The notes: generated by a model not told the origin, from the sequence alone. Shown: positions 1 to 6,498, numbered from the stretch's first letter. The stretch: DNA of 6,498 nucleotides from CAZNDN01 sp964571815 (GCA_964571815.1 CAZNDN010000187.1:1-6498), one strand, 5' to 3'. Made by a program: numbers and translations.

Positions 1-516
1 GCGCTGCTGCGCTGCACCGCATTGGAGGAGCCGGAGGACCGGACTCCCCTGCGCATCAGCTTTACCCTGCCCGGTCTGGCCGGCGAACTCACGCTTCAGG
101 CCCAGTGCCTGTACCATGCGGGTGACGTGCACGGGTTGCGATTCCAGGGCGAAAACATGCTCCCGCTCAGCCGGTTACGAGACTACCTCCTCAACCGCTC
201 AACCTTCGAAGCCCGCAATCGTCGTCGTTTCCTCCGCGTCCCGCTGGAGGCCGACGCCCGGATCGAAACCGGGTCGACTACCCTGACAGCCCGGGTCAAA
301 GACATATCCGTCCAGGGTGTCCTGGTCTGGGCGAACACTCCACACGATCCGGAACCACGAAGCGTCTGCACCATCACCATCATCACCGACAGCGGGTACC
401 GCACGCCCCCGATTCGCTCCCTGCAGGTCTATCGGTACGAAGACACGCTGGGGTTCAAGTTCCTCACCCGCGATGCCCGGGTGGTGGAAGCCCTGCGCTG
501 CGCCATGAGATCGTGA
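1..516 (+). CDS. PilZ-domain protein, probably tandem PilZ (5' end outside window)
   Basis: Putative cyclic-di-GMP-binding regulatory protein, probably cytoplasmic. The frame is open to base 1. A TTG at 22 is the first possible start inside the window, but the residues before it (ALLRCTA) continue the same fold, so I treat the gene as cut at the left edge. Numbered from that TTG, residues 65-164 form a PilZ domain. It has the arginine-rich RxxxR switch (R68 to R72, in RRRFLRVPL), the D/NxSxxG motif (D94, S96, G99 in DISVQG), and a closing LGFKF strand near residue 143. Upstream, residues 1-59 resemble the second half of another PilZ domain: alternating beta strands ending in HGLRF (38-41), then a helix. 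This suggests two PilZ domains in tandem. In known PilZ proteins RxxxR and D/NxSxxG bind c-di-GMP, so the visible domain should be competent. Its target is unknown, and the downstream metabolic genes give no hint. No membrane segment is visible. Confidence 0.82.
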   Translation, partial: ALLRCTALEEPEDRTPLRISFTLPGLAGELTLQAQCLYHAGDVHGLRFQGENMLPLSRLRDYLLNRSTFEARNRRRFLRVPLEADARIETGSTTLTARVKDISVQGVLVWANTPHDPEPRSVCTITIITDSGYRTPPIRSLQVYRYEDTLGFKFLTRDARVVEALRCAMRS

Positions 517-629
517 CCCCACCGCCTCTCCCGCGGGCTCCCGGGTGAACTCCGCCGCCTTTCGGGGAAAGAGCACCAATTATTTTCTGGGTTTTCAACG
601 GATTCTATTCCCGTCCCGTGAGTCCCTCC
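517..629 (+). promoter_or_regulatory. Intergenic region, candidate promoter for the tyrA-recN cluster
   Basis: This 113-base gap separates the PilZ gene from tyrA and is the only sizeable gap before the tightly packed cluster. About 576-610 is AT-rich (AATTATTTTC, GTTTTCAACG, GATTCTATTC) in an otherwise GC-rich region, which is where a promoter would be expected. Possible -10-like hexamers are TATTTT at 581-586 and TTCTAT at 603-608. Neither has a good TTGACA-like partner at about 17 bases, so I name no exact promoter. Around 530-545 there is a short GC-rich inverted repeat (CCCG/CGGG) with no T run, so it is not a convincing terminator for the PilZ gene. No riboswitch or T-box-like structure could be recognised by eye. 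Confidence 0.3.
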
Positions 630-1745
630 ATGTCCGAGGAAAGCCTTTTTTCCCCCGAAGTCGTTACGATCTACAGTGTCGGATTGCTCGGCGGTTCGCT
701 GGGCCTGGCGTTGAAAACATCGGGATTTCCCGGCACGATTATCGGTCTGTCATCGCCCGCGGCCATTGACACTGCGCGCCGACTGGGGTGTATCGACGAA
801 GGGTACGGGTATGATTCGTTGCCGGATGTTGTCCGGCGAACCAACCTGCTGATCCTCTGTTCCCCGATCGGCGTTATCATGAAGACGCTCCGTCACCTGG
901 CCGGGCTTGATCTGCGCGAGGGGATGGTGATAACCGATGTAGGAAGTACGAAGCGGGAGATTCTTGCGGCAGCCGGTGCGCTTCCGGACCGCGTTCATTT
1001 CGTGGGCGGTCACCCCATGGCAGGCTCCGAAAAACACGGCCCTTCGGCTTCGGACCCCTACCTCTTCCAGAACGCCCTCTACATTCTGGCGCCCGACTCA
1101 CCGGTCCCGTCGGCCCGCGACCGGGCACTGGGAGCGTTTCTTGAGACCTGGCTCGGCTGCCGCCATGCGTTCCTCACGCCCGAAACTCATGATACCATCG
1201 CCGCGACGGTCAGCCACGTCCCCCATCTTCTTGCGGTTGCCCTGGTCAACGTGGCTCAGGAAATCGACGATTCGGTGCCGGGCGCGCTCAGCTTTGCGGC
1301 GGGAGGATTTCGTGACCTCACCCGGATCGCGTCGTCCCCCTACCGCATGTGGCGAGACATCTTCCGGACCAACCGCACCCGCATCGAGCCCGTGCTCGAT
1401 CGCTGCGTCGATACGCTTCGCCGGATGAAAGCCGGTCTTGCGGGAGACGACCTGGGAGAGGCATTTGACCGGGCGGCCCGCACGCGTGCTTCGCTCCCCT
1501 CCCACAAGAAGGGGTTCATCACGCCGCTCAGTGAAGTTCTTGTCGTAACCAAAGACCAGCCGGGCATTATCGCCGCACTTGCAACCTCCCTGGCCGACAA
1601 GGGTATCAATATCAAAGACATCGAAGTACTCAAGGTTCGTGAGGGCGAGGGCGGAACCATCCGCCTGGCATTCGACTCCCGTCAAACCGCCGGCGAGGCG
1701 GTCAAGGTGCTCACCAACCACGGCTTTTCAGCCAGAGAAAGGTAG
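630..1745 (+). CDS. tyrA: Prephenate/arogenate dehydrogenase with C-terminal ACT domain
   Basis: Oxidatively decarboxylates prephenate (or arogenate) with NAD(P)+ in tyrosine biosynthesis, in the cytoplasm. From the ATG at 630 the protein has 371 residues. It has an N-terminal Rossmann domain with glycine loop VGLLGGSLG (17-25), then TDVGSTK (102-108). GGHPMAGSEKHG follows (126-137) with the conserved catalytic-type His at 128, then SHVPH (195-199) in the helical substrate-binding domain. The last 70 or so residues, from LSEVLVVTKDQPG, form an ACT domain, the usual site of amino-acid feedback in TyrA proteins. An in-frame GTG at 618 would add four residues. I prefer the ATG because a weak GTGA lies 8 bases before it, while nothing like a Shine-Dalgarno precedes the GTG. 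After the second Rossmann strand the sequence reads GLSSPA instead of the acidic GxD typical of NAD-dependent TyrA, so NADP use is plausible. Whether prephenate or arogenate is preferred cannot be read from the sequence. Confidence 0.93.
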   Translation: MSEESLFSPEVVTIYSVGLLGGSLGLALKTSGFPGTIIGLSSPAAIDTARRLGCIDEGYGYDSLPDVVRRTNLLILCSPIGVIMKTLRHLAGLDLREGMVITDVGSTKREILAAAGALPDRVHFVGGHPMAGSEKHGPSASDPYLFQNALYILAPDSPVPSARDRALGAFLETWLGCRHAFLTPETHDTIAATVSHVPHLLAVALVNVAQEIDDSVPGALSFAAGGFRDLTRIASSPYRMWRDIFRTNRTRIEPVLDRCVDTLRRMKAGLAGDDLGEAFDRAARTRASLPSHKKGFITPLSEVLVVTKDQPGIIAALATSLADKGINIKDIEVLKVREGEGGTIRLAFDSRQTAGEAVKVLTNHGFSARER

Positions 1746-1748
1746 GAG
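1745..1748 (+). promoter_or_regulatory. Ribosome binding site of the aroA-like gene
   Basis: GGAG lies 5 bases before the GTG start at 1754 and begins on the last base of the tyrA stop codon (TAG, 1743-1745). This fixes the GTG as the start and suggests that ribosomes finishing tyrA pass straight to the next gene. Confidence 0.65.
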
Positions 1749-1753
1749 CTACG

Positions 1754-3091
1754 GTGCTTGAAGTCTCCGCGGCAAAGGAAATACGGGGGAAAGTGACGCT
1801 TCCGCCCAGTTCGGACCTCTTCTTCCTGACATGCATCGCCGCACTGGCCGGCCGCGTCCCGCTCCACGTGAGCCCCGCGATCGACACCCCGGAATCCGAC
1901 ACCTGGAGGGGGCTTTTCGAGGGGTTCCTCTCGTTTGAGCGCGGCGATTCCGGTTGGCGGATCACGCCGGGCGGCGAGACGGGTGTCGTGCCGCTGGGAG
2001 ACTGCCGGATTCCCTGGCGCGATTTTGCGGCCTTTGTGTGCCTGGGGCTGGGACACACGCTCCAGTGTGCCGAATCGTGCCGTGCCCGCGCTGAGTGGTG
2101 GAAGAGTCTTGCCGAATCGGCCGGATGTTCCCTTGCGATCGCCGGAGACAACTCCAACCTCAGGATTCATCTTGAGCGTGCGGAGGAATTCCGGGTACCC
2201 GAGGATGCGCTCGACGGCGACATGCTCTACGTGTTTCCGGGCCTTGCCATGGGACTGCGACGTTCGGTGAAACTGATACTGGACACACCGTTTTCGAGTC
2301 CGCTGCGTCCGCTGCTCCGCGATCTGGGCTACGAGTATTCGGTGCGGGACCTGAGCGTGGAGAAGCGCGACCCGATGGCGCGGAGGATTCGCCGGATGAA
2401 GGGGAAAAAAGGCGCGGAGGAGCCGCCGCGCTATGAACTGCGTATTGATTTCGAAAAAGGGCCGGCTGAATCCGCCGAAATCAGCCTCCCGGGCGACGAA
2501 ACTCTGTGCTCAGTGCTGATTGCGGCGAAATCGCTGATTCCCCGCGGCGGCCTGGTGGTCCAGGGAGCGCCTTTGGAGCAATGGGCCGCGCCCGCACTGG
2601 AGCTGGCGCGAAGGATGGGGTGCAAGCCCGGAGTGCAGGAGACCGGGCGATCGTCGTTCGGCGCGACGGGCATGATCCAGCTCCAGACGCTCGATCTTAC
2701 GGGACGCAAGACCCTCTGCCGACCGGCCTGTCATTATGCCCGGCATATTCCCGCGATGTGTACGATGGCCATGTTCGCTTCCGGGCAGTCGGTATTCCGC
2801 GGTCTGGAGGATCTCAGGCGCAACAATCCCGACGGTGTCGAGGAGCTGATTTCCTGCGCCGCCCGGATCGGAGCCCGCCACGGCGGTATGCCCGACGGGC
2901 TGGTTATCGAGGGGTCTCTGCAGTACGACGGGTTCGATCTCGAGGTCGACCGGGGAGCACATGTCAACGGCGCACTGGCAATCGCGGGACTCCGGTGCAT
3001 GGGGACGACCTCCGTGAGCGACGATTCCATACGGAAACGCTGGCCCGGGTTCGACGAAATCATCTCTTCCATCTGCGAGTATCGGCAATGA
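1754..3091 (+). CDS. EPSP synthase (AroA) family protein with degenerate active site
   Basis: AroA (3-phosphoshikimate 1-carboxyvinyltransferase) joins PEP to shikimate-3-phosphate. This 445-residue protein has the length and layout of that family. Landmarks are KVTLPPSSDLFF...AALAG (13-33), LGDCRIPWRDFAAFVCLG (81-98), MFASGQSVFRGLEDLR (340-355) and ALAIAGL...WPGF (407-433). They align with E. coli AroA from memory as follows. LPGSK-S...R becomes LPPSSD...L, losing Lys22 and Arg27. GNAGT becomes GDCRI, with Arg100 kept as R89. SSQ becomes DGD (154-156). The Asp313 region has no Asp between 315 and 352. RVKETDR becomes RRNNPDG (355-361), losing Lys340, Glu341 and Arg344. NDHR becomes RGAH. Lys411 may persist as K428. 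Residues 203-226 are an unusually basic insertion. The start is GTG, with GGAG overlapping the tyrA stop. The frame is intact, so this is not a decayed pseudogene. It is either a pseudoenzyme or a protein with a changed function; ordinary EPSP synthase activity looks unlikely. Databases would probably label it aroA. Confidence 0.8.
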   Translation: MLEVSAAKEIRGKVTLPPSSDLFFLTCIAALAGRVPLHVSPAIDTPESDTWRGLFEGFLSFERGDSGWRITPGGETGVVPLGDCRIPWRDFAAFVCLGLGHTLQCAESCRARAEWWKSLAESAGCSLAIAGDNSNLRIHLERAEEFRVPEDALDGDMLYVFPGLAMGLRRSVKLILDTPFSSPLRPLLRDLGYEYSVRDLSVEKRDPMARRIRRMKGKKGAEEPPRYELRIDFEKGPAESAEISLPGDETLCSVLIAAKSLIPRGGLVVQGAPLEQWAAPALELARRMGCKPGVQETGRSSFGATGMIQLQTLDLTGRKTLCRPACHYARHIPAMCTMAMFASGQSVFRGLEDLRRNNPDGVEELISCAARIGARHGGMPDGLVIEGSLQYDGFDLEVDRGAHVNGALAIAGLRCMGTTSVSDDSIRKRWPGFDEIISSICEYRQ

Positions 3092-3987
3092 GCAAACACG
3101 TCCGGTGTATCGGTGTCGTATCGTTCAAAGACAGCGCGGCAATCCGGGGCTTGCTGGAGCGCATTGCACGCTGGGCTTCCCGCCGGCCGGTTCGCATTGC
3201 TTTTCATCCGCCGCGTACCCCGCGACTCCCGCGCGGCATTGAAACGCCCGCATCGAAGAGAGAGTTTCTGCGGGCAAGCGACGTGTTGCTTTCACTGGGG
3301 GGTGACGGGACGTTCATCTCGGTTGTGCACATGGCCGGCTTCTCCCGCAAGCCGGTGGTGGGAGTCAACACCGGCGGCCTGGGTTTCCTCACGGATATCA
3401 CGCCCCGGGTACTGGAGTCGAGCCTGGACCATATCGCGGCGGGCGAATTCGATGTCGTGCACCGAATGACCCTCGAAGCGCGGATCGTCCGTGAGGGCGA
3501 AACGGTCAAGAAACTCCGCGCGCTCAACGACCTGTTCATCAACCGCTGCGACAAGCCGAAACTGATCACGGTCGGCGCGTGGTACGGGAACAACCATATC
3601 AGCACGTTCCAGGGCGACGGGGTGATCGTGGCTACGCCCAGCGGGTCAACCGCCTACTCGCTCGCGGCGGGCGGGCCGATTGTCGAACCCGACCTGGAAC
3701 TGTTCCTGTTCACGCCGATCTGCTCCCATTCCCTGACCGAGCGCCCCCTGATCCTTTCTTCGTCCACACCGATCCGGCTGACCACCGAGCCGGACAACCC
3801 GCACGCCATGGTGAGTGCCGACGGGCTGGAGACGGTCAAACTCAAGGGTGGCGACGAAATCCTGATCGGCCGGGGCGAGGCGGACACGAAACTGCTGCAC
3901 CTCTCGGGGCTGTCGTATTTTGATCTGCTGCGCCGGAAGATGAACTGGGGAAAAAACCTCAAGGCACGGGACCACGATGATTCGTGA
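3088..3987 (+). CDS. nadK: NAD kinase
   Basis: Phosphorylates NAD+ to NADP+ using ATP or polyphosphate and controls the cytoplasmic NADP pool. The 299-residue product fits the bacterial family. It carries GGDGT (71-75), the NAD-kinase/diacylglycerol-kinase signature with the catalytic Asp, then GVNTGGLGFL (92-101) and ALND (145-148), the N-E/D pair that contacts NAD. FQGDGVIVATPSGSTAYS (174-191) is the second family hallmark, normally ATPTGSTAYS. The start ATG overlaps the preceding TGA in an ATGA arrangement. Only a weak purine stretch lies upstream, so translation is probably coupled to the aroA-like gene. The frame stays open far upstream inside that gene, but the N-terminus SKHVRCIGVVSF is where NAD kinases normally begin, so I reject a longer start. 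All key motifs are present. Confidence 0.95.
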   Translation: MSKHVRCIGVVSFKDSAAIRGLLERIARWASRRPVRIAFHPPRTPRLPRGIETPASKREFLRASDVLLSLGGDGTFISVVHMAGFSRKPVVGVNTGGLGFLTDITPRVLESSLDHIAAGEFDVVHRMTLEARIVREGETVKKLRALNDLFINRCDKPKLITVGAWYGNNHISTFQGDGVIVATPSGSTAYSLAAGGPIVEPDLELFLFTPICSHSLTERPLILSSSTPIRLTTEPDNPHAMVSADGLETVKLKGGDEILIGRGEADTKLLHLSGLSYFDLLRRKMNWGKNLKARDHDDS

Positions 3988-5647
3988 GCTTCATGTCAGG
4001 AATATCGCGCTGATCGAAGACGTCCACGTGGAGTTTGCTCCGGGCCTGCTCGTGTTCACGGGAGAAACGGGTGCGGGAAAATCAATCCTGATCGGCGCGG
4101 TCAGCCTTTTGCTCGGCGACCGCGCATCGAGCGAGATCGTACGCGCCGGGGCCGGGGAGGCCGACGTCTCGGGCGTGTTCGAACTGAGCCGGACTACTCC
4201 CGCGTTGCGCGAGGTGCTCGAAGAGACCGGGATCGCGCTGGAAGAGGATTCGCTGGTAATCGGGCGCAGGATAACACGTCACGGCAAGAACCGCGTACAC
4301 ATCAACGGCTCCCCCGCTCCGCTGAGTGTCCTGAAGCGTATCGGCGAGCATCTTGTCGATTTTCAGAGCCAGCATGAACACCAGTCGCTGCTGCAGCCCG
4401 ACACCGCCCGGGTTATTATCGACTCGCTGCCCGATGTCGCCCCGGAAGCCGTTGCGTACGCGGAGACCTGGAGTACCTACGAACGCGCCGCGGGCGCGCT
4501 CCGGGAGCATGAGAAAAAGGCCGCGAACCTCTCCGCCACCAGGGACATTCTGGAGTTTCAGCACAAAGAGTTGAAAAACCTCGGGCCGAAAGCCGGAGAG
4601 GAGGAGGAAATCCAGGGCGAACTTCGCCTGCTTCAGTCCACCGGCCGCCGCGTCGAAATCGTCTCCCGGATCGTGAATACGCTCGGGGAGCAGAATTCCG
4701 CGCCGGGAGCCGTGCTTGCGCGGCTTCGCAAGGATGTCGAGCAGCTTGCCGCTTTCGATGAGACGTTCGCTCCGTGGGTCGAAGATATCACCGCGGCGTC
4801 GCGAACCCTTTCCGAACTGGAAACCTTCTGTGAATCGTATGCGCAGGACGCCGGCGCGGAGGCCGATCCTGGCCGTACCGAGCGTCTCAATGCGCGCCTT
4901 GCCGCGCTTCAACGCGCGAAGAAGAAGTACGGTTGCGACCTGGAAGGGCTGATTGCGAAGGCCGGGCGTATCCGCGAGGATCTCCGTGCGCTGGAGAATA
5001 TCGAGGCCGATCGCCGGGTGCTGGAGAGTCGGATGCACGAGGCCGAACAGCGGTGCAGAGAAACGGGAGCGCGCCTCAGCCGTGCGCGTCACGAAGCGGG
5101 CGCGGCCTTCGACACCGCGGTCGAAGAGCACATGCGGAAGCTGGGGTTCGAGGGGGGAAGGTGGCAAACCGCATTCCGGGATCGGGATGTTCCCGGGGCC
5201 GACGGCATGGAAGAGGTGGAGTTCATGGTGTGTACCAACCCCGGTGAAGCGTTTCTGCCGCTGGCCAAAACAGCCTCGGGCGGGGAGATCTCACGCCTCA
5301 TGCTGGCAATCAAGACCGTGATCGCCGAGCGGGACCACGTGCCGGTGCTCATCTTCGATGAGGTCGACGTGGGGATCGGCGGCGTGGTCGCCAGGCAGGT
5401 GGCTTCGGCGCTTGAACAGCTCAGCACCTCCCACCAGGTAATCTGCATCTCTCATCTGCACCAGATTGCATCCCTGGCCCACCACCATTACTCGGTCTAC
5501 AAAGAGAACCGGGGGGAAAGGACCGTGACCCGAATCCGCCAACTGGGCCGGGAGGAGAAGGTTGGAGAGATTGCCCGGATGCTTGGCGGAGAGTCCGAAA
5601 TCACCCGCAAACACGCACGACAGTTGCTTCGGAGCCGCTCCGGCTAG
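3977..5647 (+). CDS. recN: DNA repair protein RecN (SMC-like ATPase)
   Basis: RecN is a cytoplasmic SMC-like ATPase that acts at DNA double-strand breaks with the RecA recombination pathway. At 556 residues it matches the usual size (about 550). The N-terminal half-site has Walker A GETGAGKS (29-36) and the RecN-type Q-loop QSQHEHQSLL (130-139). Residues roughly 160-370 are charged, Ala/Glu/Arg/Leu-rich helix, the short antiparallel coiled coil that sets RecN apart from long-armed SMC proteins. The C-terminal half has the ABC signature ASGGE (433-437), Walker B VLIFDEVD (457-464, with D461 and E462) and the switch region ICISHLHQIA. All ATPase motifs are intact. The ATG lies 11 bases inside the end of nadK, and nadK-recN adjacency is common in bacteria, E. 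coli included. No LexA-type operator could be recognised, and expression probably follows the upstream genes. The odd start context gives a small chance of a slightly different start. Confidence 0.96.
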   Translation: MIRELHVRNIALIEDVHVEFAPGLLVFTGETGAGKSILIGAVSLLLGDRASSEIVRAGAGEADVSGVFELSRTTPALREVLEETGIALEEDSLVIGRRITRHGKNRVHINGSPAPLSVLKRIGEHLVDFQSQHEHQSLLQPDTARVIIDSLPDVAPEAVAYAETWSTYERAAGALREHEKKAANLSATRDILEFQHKELKNLGPKAGEEEEIQGELRLLQSTGRRVEIVSRIVNTLGEQNSAPGAVLARLRKDVEQLAAFDETFAPWVEDITAASRTLSELETFCESYAQDAGAEADPGRTERLNARLAALQRAKKKYGCDLEGLIAKAGRIREDLRALENIEADRRVLESRMHEAEQRCRETGARLSRARHEAGAAFDTAVEEHMRKLGFEGGRWQTAFRDRDVPGADGMEEVEFMVCTNPGEAFLPLAKTASGGEISRLMLAIKTVIAERDHVPVLIFDEVDVGIGGVVARQVASALEQLSTSHQVICISHLHQIASLAHHHYSVYKENRGERTVTRIRQLGREEKVGEIARMLGGESEITRKHARQLLRSRSG

Positions 5648-5670
5648 CCCCGCGGGTGCGACATCGACAA

Positions 5671-5676
5671 GGGAGG
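5671..5676 (+). promoter_or_regulatory. Ribosome binding site of the SDR gene
   Basis: GGGAGG, followed by AAAA, sits 7 bases before the GTG at 5684. It is the strongest Shine-Dalgarno in the window and decides the non-ATG start. It allows the SDR to be translated independently of recN, which ends 36 bases before the SDR start. Confidence 0.75.
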
Positions 5677-5683
5677 AAAAACC

Positions 5684-6409
5684 GTGGAACCTTTTCTTGA
5701 CGGGGGTACCGCGCTGGTGACCGGCGCCGGCCGGGGAATCGGCAGGGCAATTGCCCGGTCGCTCGCCGCGGCCGGGGCGCACGTGGTCGCGACGGCACGT
5801 TCCGTCGGCCAGTTGGACGAGACTGTTCGGGAGATCGTCGATACCGGCGGGTCTGCCGAGGCCGCTCCGGTGGATATCACCGACGACAGCGCCGTAGAAG
5901 AGCTTTTTGCCGATGTTGACAGGTGCAAGAACCCCCTTTCCGTGCTCGTCAACAACGCCGGCGTGGGAATTTTCGGCACCGTCGCGGACTTCTCCATGGA
6001 CGACTACGACCGGGTTCTTCGTACCAATCTCAGAGCCACGTTTCAGTGCTGCCGACTGGCAATGCAACGCATGATTCCGAATCGCGCGGGATACATCATC
6101 AATATTTCCAGTGTCACAGGCTTCAAGGGCTACCCCCGACAGGCGGCATACACGGCAAGCAAACACGGCATCATGGGCCTGACCAAGTCGCTGGCAGTGG
6201 AGGCTCAACCGCATGAGATCCGTGTGTCGGCCGTCCTCCCCGGCGGGGTCGACACCGAGCTGGTCGGCAAGGCCCGCCCCGACCTCGACCGCTCGGTCCT
6301 CATGCAGCCCGAAGATATCGCGCACACGGTCATGTTCCTGCTCAGCCTCTCCCCCCGTGCGGCAGTGGACCGGATCTATATCCGACGAAGAACGAGTTCA
6401 CCGTTCTGA
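5684..6409 (+). CDS. Short-chain dehydrogenase/reductase (classical SDR)
   Basis: NAD(P)-dependent oxidoreductase of the classical SDR family; the substrate is unknown. The 241-residue protein has the cofactor motif TGAGRGIG (13-20), VDITD (63-67) contacting adenine, NNAG (90-93), and the catalytic set N115, S143, Y156 and K160 (ISSVTG then YTASK). The PGGVDTE loop follows at 186-192. Arg17 in the glycine motif and Arg39 after the second strand (ATARS) favour NADP(H). The protein ends in VDRIYIRRRTSSPF, an ending I associate with general SDR oxidoreductases. It lacks the glycine-rich 'vDGG' tail of FabG, so ketoacyl-ACP reductase is unlikely. The start is GTG behind a strong Shine-Dalgarno. 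It lies 36 bases after recN on the same strand and may be the last gene of the transcript. No functional link to the upstream genes is evident. Confidence 0.92.
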   Translation: MEPFLDGGTALVTGAGRGIGRAIARSLAAAGAHVVATARSVGQLDETVREIVDTGGSAEAAPVDITDDSAVEELFADVDRCKNPLSVLVNNAGVGIFGTVADFSMDDYDRVLRTNLRATFQCCRLAMQRMIPNRAGYIINISSVTGFKGYPRQAAYTASKHGIMGLTKSLAVEAQPHEIRVSAVLPGGVDTELVGKARPDLDRSVLMQPEDIAHTVMFLLSLSPRAAVDRIYIRRRTSSPF

Positions 6410-6426
6410 GCCCCGTTCGAATGGTC

Positions 6427-6489
6427 GGCCGGCGGGTGCACCCGGCCCCGCACACCGTCCGGGCCCGGGAAGTGATAATGTATTTTTTT
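6427..6489 (+). terminator. Possible transcription terminator region after the SDR gene
   Basis: The non-coding tail has a GC-rich inverted repeat, GGCCGG (6427-6432) with CCGGCC (6442-6447). An alternative inner stem is CGGG/CCCG around TGCA. A second palindrome, CCGGGCCCGG, lies at 6459-6468, and a T7 run at 6483-6489. The T run is 14 bases past the second palindrome, not directly after it, so this is not a textbook intrinsic terminator. The hexamer GATAAT at 6474-6479 could equally be the -10 of a promoter for a gene beyond the window, but I see no -35. Nothing else is recognisable in 6410-6498. Confidence 0.3.
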
Positions 6490-6498
6490 CGACTGTCC

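Noticed and set aside
369..386. CACCATCACCATCATCAC, which would encode six histidines and resembles a cloning tag
   Set aside because: In the PilZ gene's frame it reads as part of TITIIT, a normal beta strand of the domain, and the flanks look native. The six-His reading is out of frame, so a vector origin is not supported.
530..545. CCCG/CGGG inverted repeat after the PilZ gene as a terminator
   Set aside because: The stem is only about 4 base pairs and no T run follows, so I do not call a terminator.
2506..3087. The nadK frame stays open about 580 bases upstream of the chosen start, inside the aroA-like gene
   Set aside because: The upstream translation is Arg/Gly/Pro-rich with no NAD kinase features, typical of an out-of-frame reading of GC-rich coding DNA. 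The ATG at 3088 gives a normal NAD kinase N-terminus.
1754..3091. Treating the aroA-like gene as a decaying pseudogene
   Set aside because: No frameshift or internal stop occurs in 445 codons, it has a good ribosome site, and it is coupled to its neighbours. The loss is confined to functional residues while fold-defining segments persist.
4082..5167. 361-codon open frame on the minus strand inside recN
   Set aside because: It lies entirely within recN, whose ATPase motifs and length are intact. Its translation shows no recognisable domain; long antisense frames are expected at this GC content.
5291..6325. 344-codon open frame on the minus strand spanning the end of recN and most of the SDR gene
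   Set aside because: It crosses two convincing + strand genes and the gap between them, has no recognisable family motif, and is best explained as a high-GC shadow.

Overview
This window comes from a GC-rich bacterial chromosome with compact, co-directional gene packing. All six genes read left to right on the + strand. Nothing here looks mobile: there are no insertion sequences, CRISPR array, tRNA or rRNA. The gene set (TyrA, an AroA-family protein, NAD kinase, RecN) is chromosomal housekeeping. I cannot name the phylum from this sequence alone.

Layout. Bases 1-516 hold the 3' part of a PilZ-domain (cyclic-di-GMP-type) gene whose start lies outside the window. It appears to carry the end of one PilZ domain followed by a complete second one. 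A 113-base gap, AT-rich in its middle, probably carries the promoter for the genes that follow. Then comes a tight cluster: tyrA (prephenate/arogenate dehydrogenase with a C-terminal ACT domain), an aroA-like gene 8 bases later, nadK overlapping it by 4 bases (ATGA), and recN overlapping nadK by 11 bases. A short-chain dehydrogenase/reductase (SDR) gene follows 36 bases later with its own strong ribosome binding site. The last 89 bases are non-coding and hold GC-rich inverted repeats and a T7 run.

How the genes relate. TyrA catalyses the NAD(P)-dependent step toward tyrosine, and AroA-family proteins normally make EPSP, the precursor of chorismate. NadK makes NADP, and nadK next to recN is a common bacterial arrangement. 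RecN is the SMC-like double-strand-break repair ATPase. The shared strand, short gaps and overlaps imply one transcript with translational coupling.

The main point of interest is the aroA-like gene at 1754-3091. Its reading frame is intact and its length and overall layout match EPSP synthase. By eye, however, most of the residues that bind shikimate-3-phosphate and PEP or do the chemistry in E. coli AroA are replaced. It looks like a maintained pseudoenzyme or an enolpyruvyl-transferase-fold protein with a new role, tied by operon position to TyrA and NadK. The other genes look ordinary and intact.
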